In this document: positions 1 through 7,230 of the stretch, in pieces
Layout: each line of letters opens with the position of its first letter
Numbering within the stretch: the first letter of the stretch is position 1
Source of the DNA: Deltaproteobacteria bacterium
GTDB taxonomy: Bacteria; Desulfobacterota; Desulfobacteria; Desulfobacterales; JAFDCJ01
Length of the DNA stretch: 24,588 nucleotides
Direction: 5' to 3'
Assembly: GCA_024277475.1 (NCBI GenBank)
Contig: JAJRVC010000097.1
Coordinates: forward strand, 1-24,588
The notes under the pieces: generated by a model
Seen by the model: only the letters and a program-made list of their open reading frames with translations
What the model was told of the DNA's origin: nothing
Database searches by the model: none
Position numbers and translations under genes: made by a program

Positions 1-4
1 ACAA

Positions 5-50
5 GGGTTTACGTTGAGACGTACTTTTCGTACTTCGCAGACGTAAACCC
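5..50. repeat. Long hairpin at left edge
   Basis: GGGTTTACGT (5-14) is matched by its reverse complement ACGTAAACCC (41-50). The loop contains a second short pairing around ACGTAC/GTAC. There is no T-run, so it looks like an intergenic repeat or cruciform rather than a terminator. The next 120 bases before the stress-protein gene hold no gene I can see. Confidence 0.5.
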
Positions 51-178
51 GCGGAGAACGCCGCTCAGAGGAAAAAGGGCCATTTATGGATGGAAAATAG
101 CTAACTGCGGAGCTTGCAGAGAACGCAAGGGGAAGATGGAATTTTCTTTCTGCTGATCCGTTAGAAAAGGATGTAAAG

Positions 179-709
179 ATGAAACTACCGAACATTCAAA
201 TCAAAAAAATCCTGTATGCAACCGATTTGTCGGAAACCGCTGTTCACGCCTTTTCCTATGCGGTCAGCCTTGCCAATATGTATGGCGCCGGCATTACAAT
301 CCTGCATGTGCTGGCAGAATTTCCCGGGGAACAATTTATATCGAACATGATCGATACCGACACCTGGCAGGAAATCAAAATGCGACATTATTCCGAAGCT
401 CGGGATCAACTGATCGGCAAAAAAAGGGATCATATCGCCCTAAAGGAAGTTCTTCAGGCATTTTCCGAAGAGGTAAAGGCCGATGAAAAAGATCAGGCCT
501 TTGTCACCGATGAAATTCTGATCAAAAACGGAACCCCGGCTGAAATTATAGTTCAGACAGCGAAAGAGCAGAATTGCGATCTCATCGTCATGGGCACCCA
601 CGGCCACAGCGGCATCACCGATGTCCTGATCGGCAGCACCGCCAAATGGGTCGTCAGGAAATCCGCAATCCCGGTTTTAGTCATCCGGTTACCTGAATCA
701 CTGACTTGA
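179..709 (+). CDS. Universal stress protein, UspA family
   Basis: Single-domain cytosolic Usp of 176 aa, slightly longer than the usual 140-150 because of an insertion around residues 55-105. The N-terminus (KILYATDLSE, about residues 11-20) is the first beta-strand of the fold. The C-terminal GTHGHSG followed by IGSTAKWVVRKS fits the G-x2-G-x9-G-S/T ATP-binding signature, so it is predicted to bind ATP. AGGA about 8 nt upstream supports the ATG at 179. It stands alone, with accessory DNA downstream. The family is linked to stress survival; the specific role is unknown. A second, shorter Usp lies at 21413-21805. Confidence 0.93.
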   Translation: MKLPNIQIKKILYATDLSETAVHAFSYAVSLANMYGAGITILHVLAEFPGEQFISNMIDTDTWQEIKMRHYSEARDQLIGKKRDHIALKEVLQAFSEEVKADEKDQAFVTDEILIKNGTPAEIIVQTAKEQNCDLIVMGTHGHSGITDVLIGSTAKWVVRKSAIPVLVIRLPESLT

Positions 710-803
710 GACTATGCACCTATGGGTTGAAGTAGTATAGTTATATGTTGTTTTTCCGGCCGTCCATGGACTCGTCAGATCAATTTCGAAATAAATAAAA
801 AAG

Positions 804-917
804 GCTGTTATTCCGGAGTTAAGCCGACTTCGTTATATTTCCCGGAAATTGGATCGTAATTTCTCAGTCGATGAACTGCAGTCGGCGATTGATGTTACAA
901 AAGAGAATGCCTGCTAA
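804..917 (+). pseudogene. Unidentified 3' gene remnant
   Basis: An open stretch of 37 codons has a protein-like composition (for example RYISRKLDRNFSVDELQSA) and ends in TAA at 915-917. It is preceded in frame by TAA and has no start codon or ribosome binding site. It reads like the C-terminus of a lost gene. I do not recognise the family. The rest of 710-998 shows nothing else. Confidence 0.25.
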
Positions 918-998
918 AAATTTATAAGGATAAAAGGCGTTGGATGCAAAGATAACGATCTGTTATCAGAATATCATCTCAGTTGGGTACCTTATTTT

Positions 999-1269
999 TT
1001 ACGGAAAGTATCGATAGATCTCACTGCGGTGCAGTATTCTGACAAAGCAGGTCGTATCCCCTTCCATCGTTAAACCGATACGATAATTACCAAGTCGGAT
1101 ACGATAGTAATTACCCTTGGCTCTAAGTTTTTTGAGATTTCTTATTTCATCAGTAAGATTAGCCTCATCGACTTGTTGGATAACCTCTTGTACACGTGAA
1201 CGCAGGTTTGCATTCTTTGCTTTTTTTCTTTAAATCCCTGGCAAAGCTCTTTTTAAATTCTATGTTCAC
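999..1269 (-). pseudogene. RelE/ParE-type toxin, frameshifted
   Basis: The GTG start (1269-1267) overlaps the antitoxin stop in a GTGA junction. Reading begins VNIEFKKSFARDLKKK, then the frame breaks at a run of seven A (complement of 1221-1227). With one A removed, reading continues KNANLRSRV and onward to NYYRIRLGNYRIGL and the C-terminus HRSEIYRYFP before TAA. The YRIRLGNYRIG and HRxxIYRYFP motifs are typical of RelE/ParE ribosome-dependent mRNA interferases. As written, translation stops after about 30 codons. Possible causes are an inactivating indel, a sequencing error in the homopolymer, or slippage restoring the frame. The antitoxin is intact, which fits either decay or slippage. Confidence 0.8.
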
Positions 1270-1472
1270 GCCTGTCCTTCCAGTATATCGAAAATCTCTT
1301 GTTTGCTAACCGTCTCTGTGTTCTGTCCTTCCCGGATGGCATTGATCAGGCCGATGTCTTCAATCGCTTCGACAATGAGCTCATGAAAAACATCTTTTTT
1401 TTCTTCAAGGGCTTCAATCAAAGCCTCTTTGAAAATTTGTTTGAGTTTGCCTTCATCTAACTGTGTTTGCAT
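1266..1472 (-). CDS. Antitoxin of RelE/ParE-type pair
   Basis: Small acidic, mostly helical protein of 68 aa (KLKQIFKEALIEALEEKKD, about residues 9-27), of the kind that precedes RelE/ParE toxins in cyanobacteria and Desulfobacterota. I see no Phd or RHH signature. It probably wraps the toxin and may act in autoregulation, but no DNA-binding domain is recognisable. GAGG about 9 nt upstream of ATG 1472 supports the start. Its stop overlaps the toxin's GTG, so the two are translationally coupled. The toxin partner is frameshifted, which leaves this antitoxin apparently orphaned. Confidence 0.75.
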   Translation of the reverse strand: MQTQLDEGKLKQIFKEALIEALEEKKDVFHELIVEAIEDIGLINAIREGQNTETVSKQEIFDILEGQA

Positions 1473-1702
1473 TTTTTAATCCTCAAAATCTAACATTGCG
1501 ATCATTAACCGTTTTGGATTTTTATTTTTTCCTCTCAATGAATGCGTCTAATAGTTGCAAAATCGCCGCTTTTCTTTGGCATCCAATTTTTTGATCTGAC
1601 TAAATCGACGCCACAGGCGCATGTCCTTTTTTTGTCGTCTGAATTTATTTGATTTTTCCCTTGACAGGTTTTTTAAGGCAGGGATCTTCGACAAGAAAAA
1701 AT

Positions 1703-1742
1703 GCCATCAACCGGATGACTTTTGCGGGTCAGGGTTGATGGC
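1703..1742. repeat. Intergenic stem-loop
   Basis: GCCATCAACC (1703-1712) pairs perfectly with GGTTGATGGC (1733-1742) across a 20-nt loop. It lies just before the CHC2 remnant and has no T-run. The interval 1473-1702 holds AT-rich DNA with no gene or clear signal that I can support. Confidence 0.45.
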
Positions 1743-1760
1743 CTGGCAAGGCATCCCGGG

Positions 1761-1930
1761 CGGTTAATCGAGTTAAAAAAGAACGGTAAAAGCTATCATG
1801 GCCTTTGCCCCTTCCACGACGATAAAAACACACCTTTATCCATCATGCCGATAAAAACCTGTGGCAGTGCTTTGGCTGCAGTGCAGCCGGGGAAGTGATC
1901 CGCTTTGAGAAGCTGTATTCGGAATCCTCC
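1761..1930 (+). pseudogene. CHC2 zinc-finger (DnaG-type) remnant
   Basis: Frame one from about 1761 reads [20 protein letters not shown] and on through [10 protein letters not shown] one-base loss near 1848-1850 moves the reading to [20 protein letters not shown]. Joined, these give the CHC2 finger: C-x2-H (CPFH) then C-x2-C (CFGC), as in DnaG primases and in primase-like proteins of mobile elements. There is no start codon, no TOPRIM domain, and the frame is broken. It is the N-terminal debris of a primase-like gene, probably from a phage or plasmid-type element. It ends where the minus-strand fragments begin. Confidence 0.72.
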
Positions 1931-2033
1931 CTAAATCTGCATCCCATCTCCCATATAGCGCACTGTCGGGGATGCGTGGAAGCCCTTGACGTTGTAGGTA
2001 CAGAGCATAACGCTGTTGTAACCGAGGATTCGA
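1931..2033 (-). pseudogene. C-terminal tail of unknown gene
   Basis: On the minus strand a frame different from that of the adjoining helicase fragment reads RAYRILGYNSVMLCTYNVKG, then FHASPTVRYMGDGMQI and a TAG (complement of 1931-1933). The composition is convincingly protein-like and ends where the CHC2 remnant begins, so it may be the tail of a third gene fused by deletion. I cannot name the family. The same bases can be read in the two other frames with less convincing sequence. Confidence 0.3.
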
Positions 2034-2292
2034 TAGGCGCGAGCAAAACGTCCTGGGTAAGCGCGTCGGCCACCCTGGCCGCAGCGGCAACGTAGGTTAT
2101 TTGCTCTGGCGTGCCGGTTGCAGTGTCCTCAAGCGGCTTAAGATTGGCCGCAGGAATACGCACCACCGAATCCGAACCGGGCAGCCAGACACGGCAGGTC
2201 GTATCGCCCCAGAGACTCTGGGTTTCGATGACCTTGCAGAGTTGCCCGTGGTCGGGACTGTAGTACCAGCTGTTTGCATCAATCTTTGTCAT
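2020..2292 (-). pseudogene. Defence-type SNF2/DEAD helicase, N-terminal remnant
   Basis: ATG at 2292 opens a frame whose first 91 residues (MTKIDANSWYYSPDHGQLCK onward, to VLLAPIESSV) resemble the N-terminal region of large SNF2/DEAD helicases found in defence islands, such as the DISARM DrmD group. In those, a PLPHQ stretch and the Walker A motif follow. Here the sequence turns to unrelated residues directly after IESSV, so the whole ATPase core is missing. It starts 18 nt after the AIPR stop on the same strand, so an AIPR-helicase operon probably existed once. The match is from memory of the family; DrmD itself is only one possibility. Confidence 0.55.
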
Positions 2293-2310
2293 TGAGAACT
2301 AAACCGATCC

Positions 2311-3981
2311 CTATTCTGCCAACATCTCAATAAGATCTCCACGTCTGAAAGTAGCCGATAGCTGTTGAAGAGAAATTTCTCGTTCGCCATATAAATCCGT
2401 TAATGCTTTTGTAACGTCATTGATGGAATCCTGATAATATTCACTTTTTTTACTCTCAAAATGATCATGGATATTTTTGAAATTACGATGGTCAATATCA
2501 GAAAGTTGTACATTTTTATCTGCCAATAATTTTCGTCCAACCAACATGGAAATATAGTGGGATGCGTATGGAAGAAAAATCGGAGGATTGGCCATACTTG
2601 GGCGCTTTCGTTCGTTTTCAACATGTCTGAATATCATGGTTGCCAAAAGTGCCTGGGCAGCGTTTAGTTCGTTGAAGATAGCGTTGTAGAGCTTTCCAAA
2701 GTGTTCTTTTCGGCGAAATTTTGCCTGCTGTGGCCTTTTTCGCCAGATGGCAAGCACCGACTCGGCAACAATGGAACTGGTGATAACAGACGAACCGCCG
2801 CCACCTTCTTCGCGTTTGCGTTTGTATGTATACCCAAGATCCTTAATGCCTATTTCAAGTTGTTTCTGAATCCCGTCATTAGACCGCAGATCCCGCAAAT
2901 CCACAGGATTTTGACTGTTGGTTGCGTAAGTGATATCACGAACAAAGTCTTGATCATCCTCTGACAGTTCATAAATACGAAGCAATACATATACATTTTC
3001 AAACGATTCATTAAACAACTGTTTCTGAGAAGGATAGAGCGTTTGTTGGATGGTTTTACATGTTTGTCCACCATTAATAATCTGCATGCCTTCCAGTTTT
3101 AGTTGATAGTTTTCTCCTTGCAGCGCATTATGACGGAATTTTTTGCATATCATCGTAATTCCATTATTAAAAAAGTAGAAATCACCCCTTTTTTCTTTAT
3201 CAACAAGAGTTTCATGAATAGCCAAGTTGACGCGGTTGGAGTGTAACCCGAGATAACGTCGAATATTTCGTTCCAATAACAGATCGCTGTGTCGGTTAAA
3301 AAGTTCAGCAATCTCAGTCACAGCCACTTTCCCAACCAGAACCCGACGGAAATTGAAGTCTTCAATAACAGCTTTACCCTGCAAACGAACAGAATCATCT
3401 ACAGTTTTTTTGCGTTGCAAGACAGCGACAATACTGTCATGATTGTAATGAATCCAAATTACCTGATCATCAGCAAAGCCTGATTGATCAATCCAGTTTT
3501 GCGCCTGATCGTTCCACTTTGCACCATTATTGCAAAGAACGACGCGCACAGTTGGAATATAACCGTCACGTACAAGAGAACGAATTTCTTCTACCTTGGG
3601 AGCTATTCTGTCATTTAGCTCAATTTTTTTTGCCGGATCAAAAAGAGTTGCCACTGTGTTAACAGCCTTTTGGACTCCATTTTCCGGGAAATTAGCAACC
3701 CCTCTCAGGTCTTTGACCTTATATTTCCCCTGAAAAATTGTTACTGCAAATTCTCCGTCATCTACTTCACTGATGTGAATGCCATCTACTCCTGCGTCGT
3801 TTCCGCCTTCGGTGAGTAATTCAGCCGCTTCTTCCAAAGTAAGCTCCAAAGCGGCAGACATGCAGAGCAGAACAAATGCGGATGATTTTTTTTTGTTTTC
3901 ATCTCCATCAGGCAACAAATCAGCGTGATCTTCGATAATACCTCTTATCCTCTGATCAATGATGCTTGCGTTTATATTCAT
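2311..3981 (-). CDS. AIPR family phage-resistance protein
   Basis: Protein of 556 aa from ATG 3981. An upstream in-frame ATG at 3996 is less likely because GGAGGG lies 7 nt before 3981. The N-terminus has a restriction-endonuclease-like pattern: GVDG (D66) then IFQGK (Q84-x-K86), as in Mrr-type nucleases. The centre carries the AIPR hallmarks ERNIRRYLG (about 238-245), FFNNGITMIC (about 270-279) and IINGGQT (301-307). The family (abortive infection phage resistance) is linked to defence. A nuclease role is inferred from the motif. The gene lies behind a small HTH protein and ahead of a truncated helicase, so it may be the surviving core of a larger system. The frame is intact throughout. Confidence 0.9.
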   Translation of the reverse strand: MNINASIIDQRIRGIIEDHADLLPDGDENKKKSSAFVLLCMSAALELTLEEAAELLTEGGNDAGVDGIHISEVDDGEFAVTIFQGKYKVKDLRGVANFPENGVQKAVNTVATLFDPAKKIELNDRIAPKVEEIRSLVRDGYIPTVRVVLCNNGAKWNDQAQNWIDQSGFADDQVIWIHYNHDSIVAVLQRKKTVDDSVRLQGKAVIEDFNFRRVLVGKVAVTEIAELFNRHSDLLLERNIRRYLGLHSNRVNLAIHETLVDKEKRGDFYFFNNGITMICKKFRHNALQGENYQLKLEGMQIINGGQTCKTIQQTLYPSQKQLFNESFENVYVLLRIYELSEDDQDFVRDITYATNSQNPVDLRDLRSNDGIQKQLEIGIKDLGYTYKRKREEGGGGSSVITSSIVAESVLAIWRKRPQQAKFRRKEHFGKLYNAIFNELNAAQALLATMIFRHVENERKRPSMANPPIFLPYASHYISMLVGRKLLADKNVQLSDIDHRNFKNIHDHFESKKSEYYQDSINDVTKALTDLYGEREISLQQLSATFRRGDLIEMLAE

Positions 3982-4030
3982 AACTCGTCCCTCCATTTTC
4001 TATCTAAACTTTTGTTTATCCGCATGTTAT

Positions 4031-4228
4031 TCATCTCCCACTCTGGTCTTCAACTCGTGTTTCATCCAGCCATCGGTCGATGGCCTTTTTCCGGAAGCGC
4101 CAGTGCCGCCCCACCTTCTGGGACGGAACCTTACCCTCCCGAACGAGCTTGTAGAGCGTGGATTTCGAGATTTTCAGGTAAATGGAGAGCTCTTCGATGG
4201 TCAGGACATCGCCTGTTTTTTCATCCAT
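4031..4228 (-). CDS. Excisionase-type HTH DNA-binding protein
   Basis: Protein of 65 aa with one MerR/excisionase-like winged helix: VLTIEELSIYLKISKSTLYK (residues 8-27), then GKVPSQKVGRHWRFRKKAID, typical of HTH_17 proteins. AGAGG lies about 8-9 nt before ATG 4228. It is 49 nt upstream of the AIPR gene on the same strand, and a promoter with a palindrome lies ahead of it. The simplest reading is an autoregulator of the HTH-AIPR operon. It could also be a leftover recombination directionality factor of a lost element, but no integrase is nearby. Confidence 0.88.
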   Translation of the reverse strand: MDEKTGDVLTIEELSIYLKISKSTLYKLVREGKVPSQKVGRHWRFRKKAIDRWLDETRVEDQSGR

Positions 4229-4288
4229 CAGGTATACCTCTCTGACAGCAAGATAGAAATTTCTTCATAATACCTACAACAACCATCT

Positions 4289-4317
4289 AATATGCAGTTA
4301 GTGACAGTTGCTGTCAA
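4289..4317 (-). promoter_or_regulatory. Promoter with palindromic operator for HTH-AIPR operon
   Basis: On the minus strand TTGACA (complement of 4312-4317) is followed after 17 nt by CATATT (4289-4294). The palindrome TGACAG-TTG-CTGTCA (4302-4316) overlaps the -35 box. A repressor there would block RNA polymerase; the adjacent HTH protein is the obvious candidate. The assignment is by inspection only. Confidence 0.6.
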
Positions 4318-4347
4318 TCGTTTTTCTGAATTTGGGGCATTCGGCGT

Positions 4348-4617
4348 CTATTCCGACCAGATGCCAGTTGGAATGAGATCTATTCCACTCTTGAGGGATT
4401 TATCACCGACATAGAGCCATGCCAGGACGGTGCTCTTTCTGGCGTGAATCGGCACAAGGACCCGTCTGTAGAGACTCGAACCGTCCGGATGGAAGCCCTC
4501 CAAACGGTCTATGGCGGGCAGACGGGACTCAGGGTCGTCCGACCCCAGGACACAATTGGGTAGAGGAAGTTTTAAAAATGGATCGAACCAACGCGATTCA
4601 AAATGAACGGAAAGCAT
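4348..4617 (-). pseudogene. Gamma-glutamylcyclotransferase (AIG2-like), N-terminally truncated
   Basis: The frame carries RLPAIDRLEGFHPDGSSLYR then RVLVPIHARKSTVLAWLYVG, ending GIWSE. This is the C-terminal half of AIG2-like gamma-glutamylcyclotransferases, with the conserved LDxLEG-like acid region and the AWxYV strand. The N-terminal YGSNL substrate-binding loop is absent. The first about 25 residues (MLSVHFESRWFDPFLKLP) do not fit the family. No ribosome binding site precedes the in-frame ATG at 4617. It is most likely a decayed fragment and not a short functional enzyme. Confidence 0.6.
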
Positions 4618-4744
4618 AGCTGTCGGTGATAAAGAATTTGTGATGGAAACAAAAGCTAAACTGAGTGCAAAGGCAATAGGCCGCAGAGAGTTGGAAAATG
4701 ATGAAGGTTATGAGCTTAACGAATCCCAAAGTCCTTATAAGTGA
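4616..4744 (+). pseudogene. REP-type (Y1_Tnp) transposase, C-terminal fragment
   Basis: One frame reads VGDKEFVMETKAKLSAKAIG, then RRELENDEGYELNESQSPYK before TGA at 4742-4744. It resembles the C-terminal tail found after the HUH Y1 domain in REP-associated transposases of Desulfobacterota. A TGA lies just upstream in frame, and no HUH motif or catalytic tyrosine is left. The identification rests on recall of the tail pattern, so it is moderate. It directly abuts the cyclotransferase fragment on the other strand, which points to a recombination joint near 4615. Confidence 0.42.
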
Positions 4745-4759
4745 TAAGGAGTTATGAAA

Positions 4760-5008
4760 TCAGAAGTGCTTTGAAGTGAAAGCACGGCCGGAATGAGATT
4801 TGAGATATTTTTCAAACTCGGCGGCTTTTTCTCGAGAACGAAAAGCAATTGCGGTCTAAATTCGACATGGGCGGTATTTAGCAGTGTGAGGGACCTGACT
4901 GTTGTTGTGTGCTTTGAGTCGAGCTTCCAGATTTTCAGTAACACCAGTGTAATGGCGCGTTTTGTCAGAGTCACTGACTAAAATGTAAACATAATGAAAA
5001 TTTTTCAA
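4760..5008 (-). pseudogene. GIY-YIG nuclease with in-frame TAG
   Basis: From TTG 5008 the frame reads KNFHYVYILVSDSDKTRHYT, then GVTENLEARLKAHN and HTAKYRPCRI, followed by an amber codon (complement of 4856-4858). It resumes as TAIAFRSREKAAEFEKYLKS and SGRAFTSKHF before TGA. This is the whole length of a small UvrC-like GIY-YIG protein (82 codons); VYIL and YTGVT form the GIY-YIG strands, and R27 and E66-type residues are in place. The stop replaces the usual lysine of the RPWRIKT stretch, and the tryptophan is Cys. It is most likely a nonsense-mutated pseudogene. Amber readthrough is conceivable but unsupported. Confidence 0.75.
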
Positions 5009-5141
5009 ACCATTGATTCCAGTCTTCGTTCTCAACTGCGTTTCGAACGAAAATTACTCCGGCTTGCCAGGGCGAAGCTTGCAGCGCATATGCTCGTCTT
5101 AAATCAAGAGGCCCGTCTTCGCCCTTCGGACTACGCCGTGG

Positions 5142-5178
5142 CAGTCTTCGCTCTTCGCTCCGCTGCGAGCGAAGACTG
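5142..5178. repeat. 12-bp-arm hairpin next to the att-like repeat
   Basis: CAGTCTTCGCTC (5142-5153) pairs perfectly with GAGCGAAGACTG (5167-5178) across 13 nt. Its right arm runs into the 25-bp copy of the tmRNA end. The segment 5040-5141 is rich in CTTCG/GAAG words and looks like intergenic repeat DNA without a gene. Confidence 0.6.
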
Positions 5179-5201
5179 GTGGAGGCGGCGGGAGTCGAAC
5201 C
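5177..5201. repeat. Duplicate of tmRNA 3' end (att-like direct repeat)
   Basis: These 25 bases (TGGTGGAGGCGG ... GTCGAACC) are identical, in the same orientation, to 7511-7535, the T-arm/acceptor/CCA end of the tmRNA gene. Duplicated 3' ends of tRNA or tmRNA genes are the usual footprint of site-specific integration. The 2.3 kb between the copies holds only the AbiE-like pair. No integrase is visible. Confidence 0.75.
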
Positions 5202-5268
5202 TGTCTTCACATCAAATATTATCAATTATTTCAATATATTAATTTCAACATGAACAACATGTGAACAA

Positions 5269-6144
5269 CTATTCTTTTTGATAAGGAAACAGCTCCTGCA
5301 GGACAGACATGAATTTTTCATTCTGTAATTGGGGCCGAGAATAAGGGCTTTCTCTCAACCGGATCATGCCCATACGCTCAGAGGTGGAAAAGTACTTAGA
5401 AACCAAGTACCCAGCTTCTATAGTAAAGGGATCATTCTTATGCAAATCACGCAGTTGGAGGGCATATTCCCACTCATCCTCCGTCATTGTTGCCAAAATA
5501 GTGTACAAATCCAGTGCATGGTAGCGGCCGAACTCTTTGTCAGGATCGTCGAGCCGGTCCCTGAATGCGAAAAGCTTCATCATCGAAAACGTATAGGGAT
5601 GCGGCAGGAAGATTTCAGACTCCCAAGTTTCACCTGAACTGATTGTTCCCGTCAATAATATTGGTAGCAAGCCCTCCTCCAAGGTCAGAGCTTCATCTAC
5701 GGGGTGGGCATGCATGCCGGCAGAAGGTTTGGGGCGAGCACGGCGGGTGTCTGCCCTCACTCGAGTTCCTTGAAAACAACTTTGCGGACCGGTTAGAATA
5801 TCTATTTTAACGCTGCCCGCATCAGTGCCTCCCGGTCCGGTTTTGACAAACTGATAATTTTCCGCTCCGGGGACCACCTGATAACCCAGGCCGGTGATGG
5901 CGCTTACCATCGGTTTTAACTTGGATGATTCGATTAGCAAATCAGGACGTAGAAACAAGTCGAGGTCGTTGGTGGAACGCTGTTCAGGCCATTGATCCAA
6001 AAGTGTCCTCATCTCCAGACGTTTAACGTGATTGGTCTTGAGATAGATACCGAAGCCACCTCCGATGATGAGTTTGATTTCTGAATCTCGTAGTTTTTGA
6101 AGCAAGTCGAGCAAAGCCGTTTGAAGATCTGTTATCGTAATCAT
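5269..6144 (-). CDS. AbiEii-like nucleotidyltransferase toxin
   Basis: Cytosolic protein of 291 aa. It has the nucleotidyltransferase-beta core: IIGGGFGIYL (GGG at 28-30), STNDLDLFL (D60 and D62, metal ligands) and KIDIL (D115, third acidic residue). The later MMKLFAFRDRLDD ... GRYHALDLYTI block (about 188-216) matches the conserved motif of AbiEii/DUF1814 proteins, which transfer nucleotides to tRNA or related targets and arrest growth during phage infection. Its ATG overlaps the preceding gene's stop by 4 nt (ATGA), so the pair is translationally coupled. All key residues are present, so it looks active. The exact substrate cannot be told from sequence. Confidence 0.82.
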   Translation of the reverse strand: MITITDLQTALLDLLQKLRDSEIKLIIGGGFGIYLKTNHVKRLEMRTLLDQWPEQRSTNDLDLFLRPDLLIESSKLKPMVSAITGLGYQVVPGAENYQFVKTGPGGTDAGSVKIDILTGPQSCFQGTRVRADTRRARPKPSAGMHAHPVDEALTLEEGLLPILLTGTISSGETWESEIFLPHPYTFSMMKLFAFRDRLDDPDKEFGRYHALDLYTILATMTEDEWEYALQLRDLHKNDPFTIEAGYLVSKYFSTSERMGMIRLRESPYSRPQLQNEKFMSVLQELFPYQKE

Positions 6145-7214
6145 TGTCGCACTGGCCCAACATCATTCAAAATTAACGTTTTTAGTTGTTCGGCAGTTTC
6201 CTGGTCTCTCTTATCGCCGGCCATCAGTTCCAGATAAACCTGCACCGGGGAGGCCCACCAGAAATTCCCCTCCTGCCGGGCATCAAAATAGACCGTTTCA
6301 TCCTCTGTCTCCAAAAGCTCAAGATTTGGGAATCGATCCGACTGACTTCCAGGCAACCGTTCAAGCAGCATCTCCACTTTCGGGCAGTAAACAGACAATA
6401 AATCTCCGCGCTGCATCACGGCGTATCGTGCAACGGATGATGTTCCTGAAGCCATAAGGGGCAAATCCAATGTCTGTGATTGTTTGGACAGCAATTTCCA
6501 AACCTCCCCATTTTCTTCCGATATCTTGAGACGGACCCGCTCCTTTACTGCAGGAGGGTTATAATTTTCGCGCAATTTTCCCAGTAGCTTGTCGGGCTGC
6601 AGCAGGCGAATGGTTTCTTCACGCGTGACAATCAGATCTTCTTGCAACGTTTTCAGGGCTTTCGACACGGTTGAGAGGCTCATGGGTTTTTTATCCCAAC
6701 GGTTCACCAGGAGATTTCGTTGGTTGATCTTTGTGCGGATATCTTGAACGGTTTGGTAGTCGGCACAGAGGAGGAAAGCCCTCCCCACCATAGAACTGTT
6801 TTTCCGGTATATGTTTTTAATTAGGGCCGAAGAGGGGAAACGGTTCTTCCCGCCACTGCGGAACACGGCAATTGTGCCCGGTACAATCACCACGCCATTT
6901 CCGCACAGATCAATGCCGCTAAGCCCTTCCCTCTCCAGCTCCTGAAGCTGCTGTTCACTTAAGAAAGGCATTAAAAGCATTGGCAAATAATCATTGGGAA
7001 GGGAAAATGATTTCAGAAAATTGACACTATCCTGAAAGACCTTGGGCGTTGAAAGGGCTTTACATTCGACAGCGAATCTTGCTATATTCTGCTGCCATTT
7101 TGCCTCGATAATTGCGTCGAAGCGTCTTTTTGCCCCAACGTCCGGCTGGTCCTCCAAAAAGCGTAAAGCCAGTGGTGGAAGTTGGATCCTATCTTCCCGA
7201 AGCTGGTCGAGCAT
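6141..7214 (-). CDS. AbiEi-like antitoxin with nuclease-like N-terminus
   Basis: Protein of 357 aa, upstream partner of the nucleotidyltransferase. The N-terminus (about 20-60) reads RRFDAIIEAKW ... FAVECKA: D33 followed by E50-x-K52, the pattern of a PD-(D/E)xK nuclease fold. It may be catalytic or only a structural relic. The centre has LSGIDLCGNGVVIVPGTIAV (about 99-118), and SLSTVSKALKTLQEDLIV (about 181-198) looks like a winged-helix recognition region. The order DNA-binding protein then nucleotidyltransferase with an ATGA overlap is that of AbiE systems, though this protein is longer than the classic roughly 200-aa AbiEi. It probably represses its own promoter and neutralises the toxin. 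The ribosome binding site is weak. Confidence 0.72.
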   Translation of the reverse strand: MLDQLREDRIQLPPLALRFLEDQPDVGAKRRFDAIIEAKWQQNIARFAVECKALSTPKVFQDSVNFLKSFSLPNDYLPMLLMPFLSEQQLQELEREGLSGIDLCGNGVVIVPGTIAVFRSGGKNRFPSSALIKNIYRKNSSMVGRAFLLCADYQTVQDIRTKINQRNLLVNRWDKKPMSLSTVSKALKTLQEDLIVTREETIRLLQPDKLLGKLRENYNPPAVKERVRLKISEENGEVWKLLSKQSQTLDLPLMASGTSSVARYAVMQRGDLLSVYCPKVEMLLERLPGSQSDRFPNLELLETEDETVYFDARQEGNFWWASPVQVYLELMAGDKRDQETAEQLKTLILNDVGPVRQ

Positions 7215-7230
7215 TTAGTTTTCGGTTGGT

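Noticed and set aside
4994..5242. 82-codon plus-strand frame over the att-like repeat
   Set aside because: It is antisense to the GIY-YIG start and reads the repeat and hairpin; no family match and no ribosome binding site.
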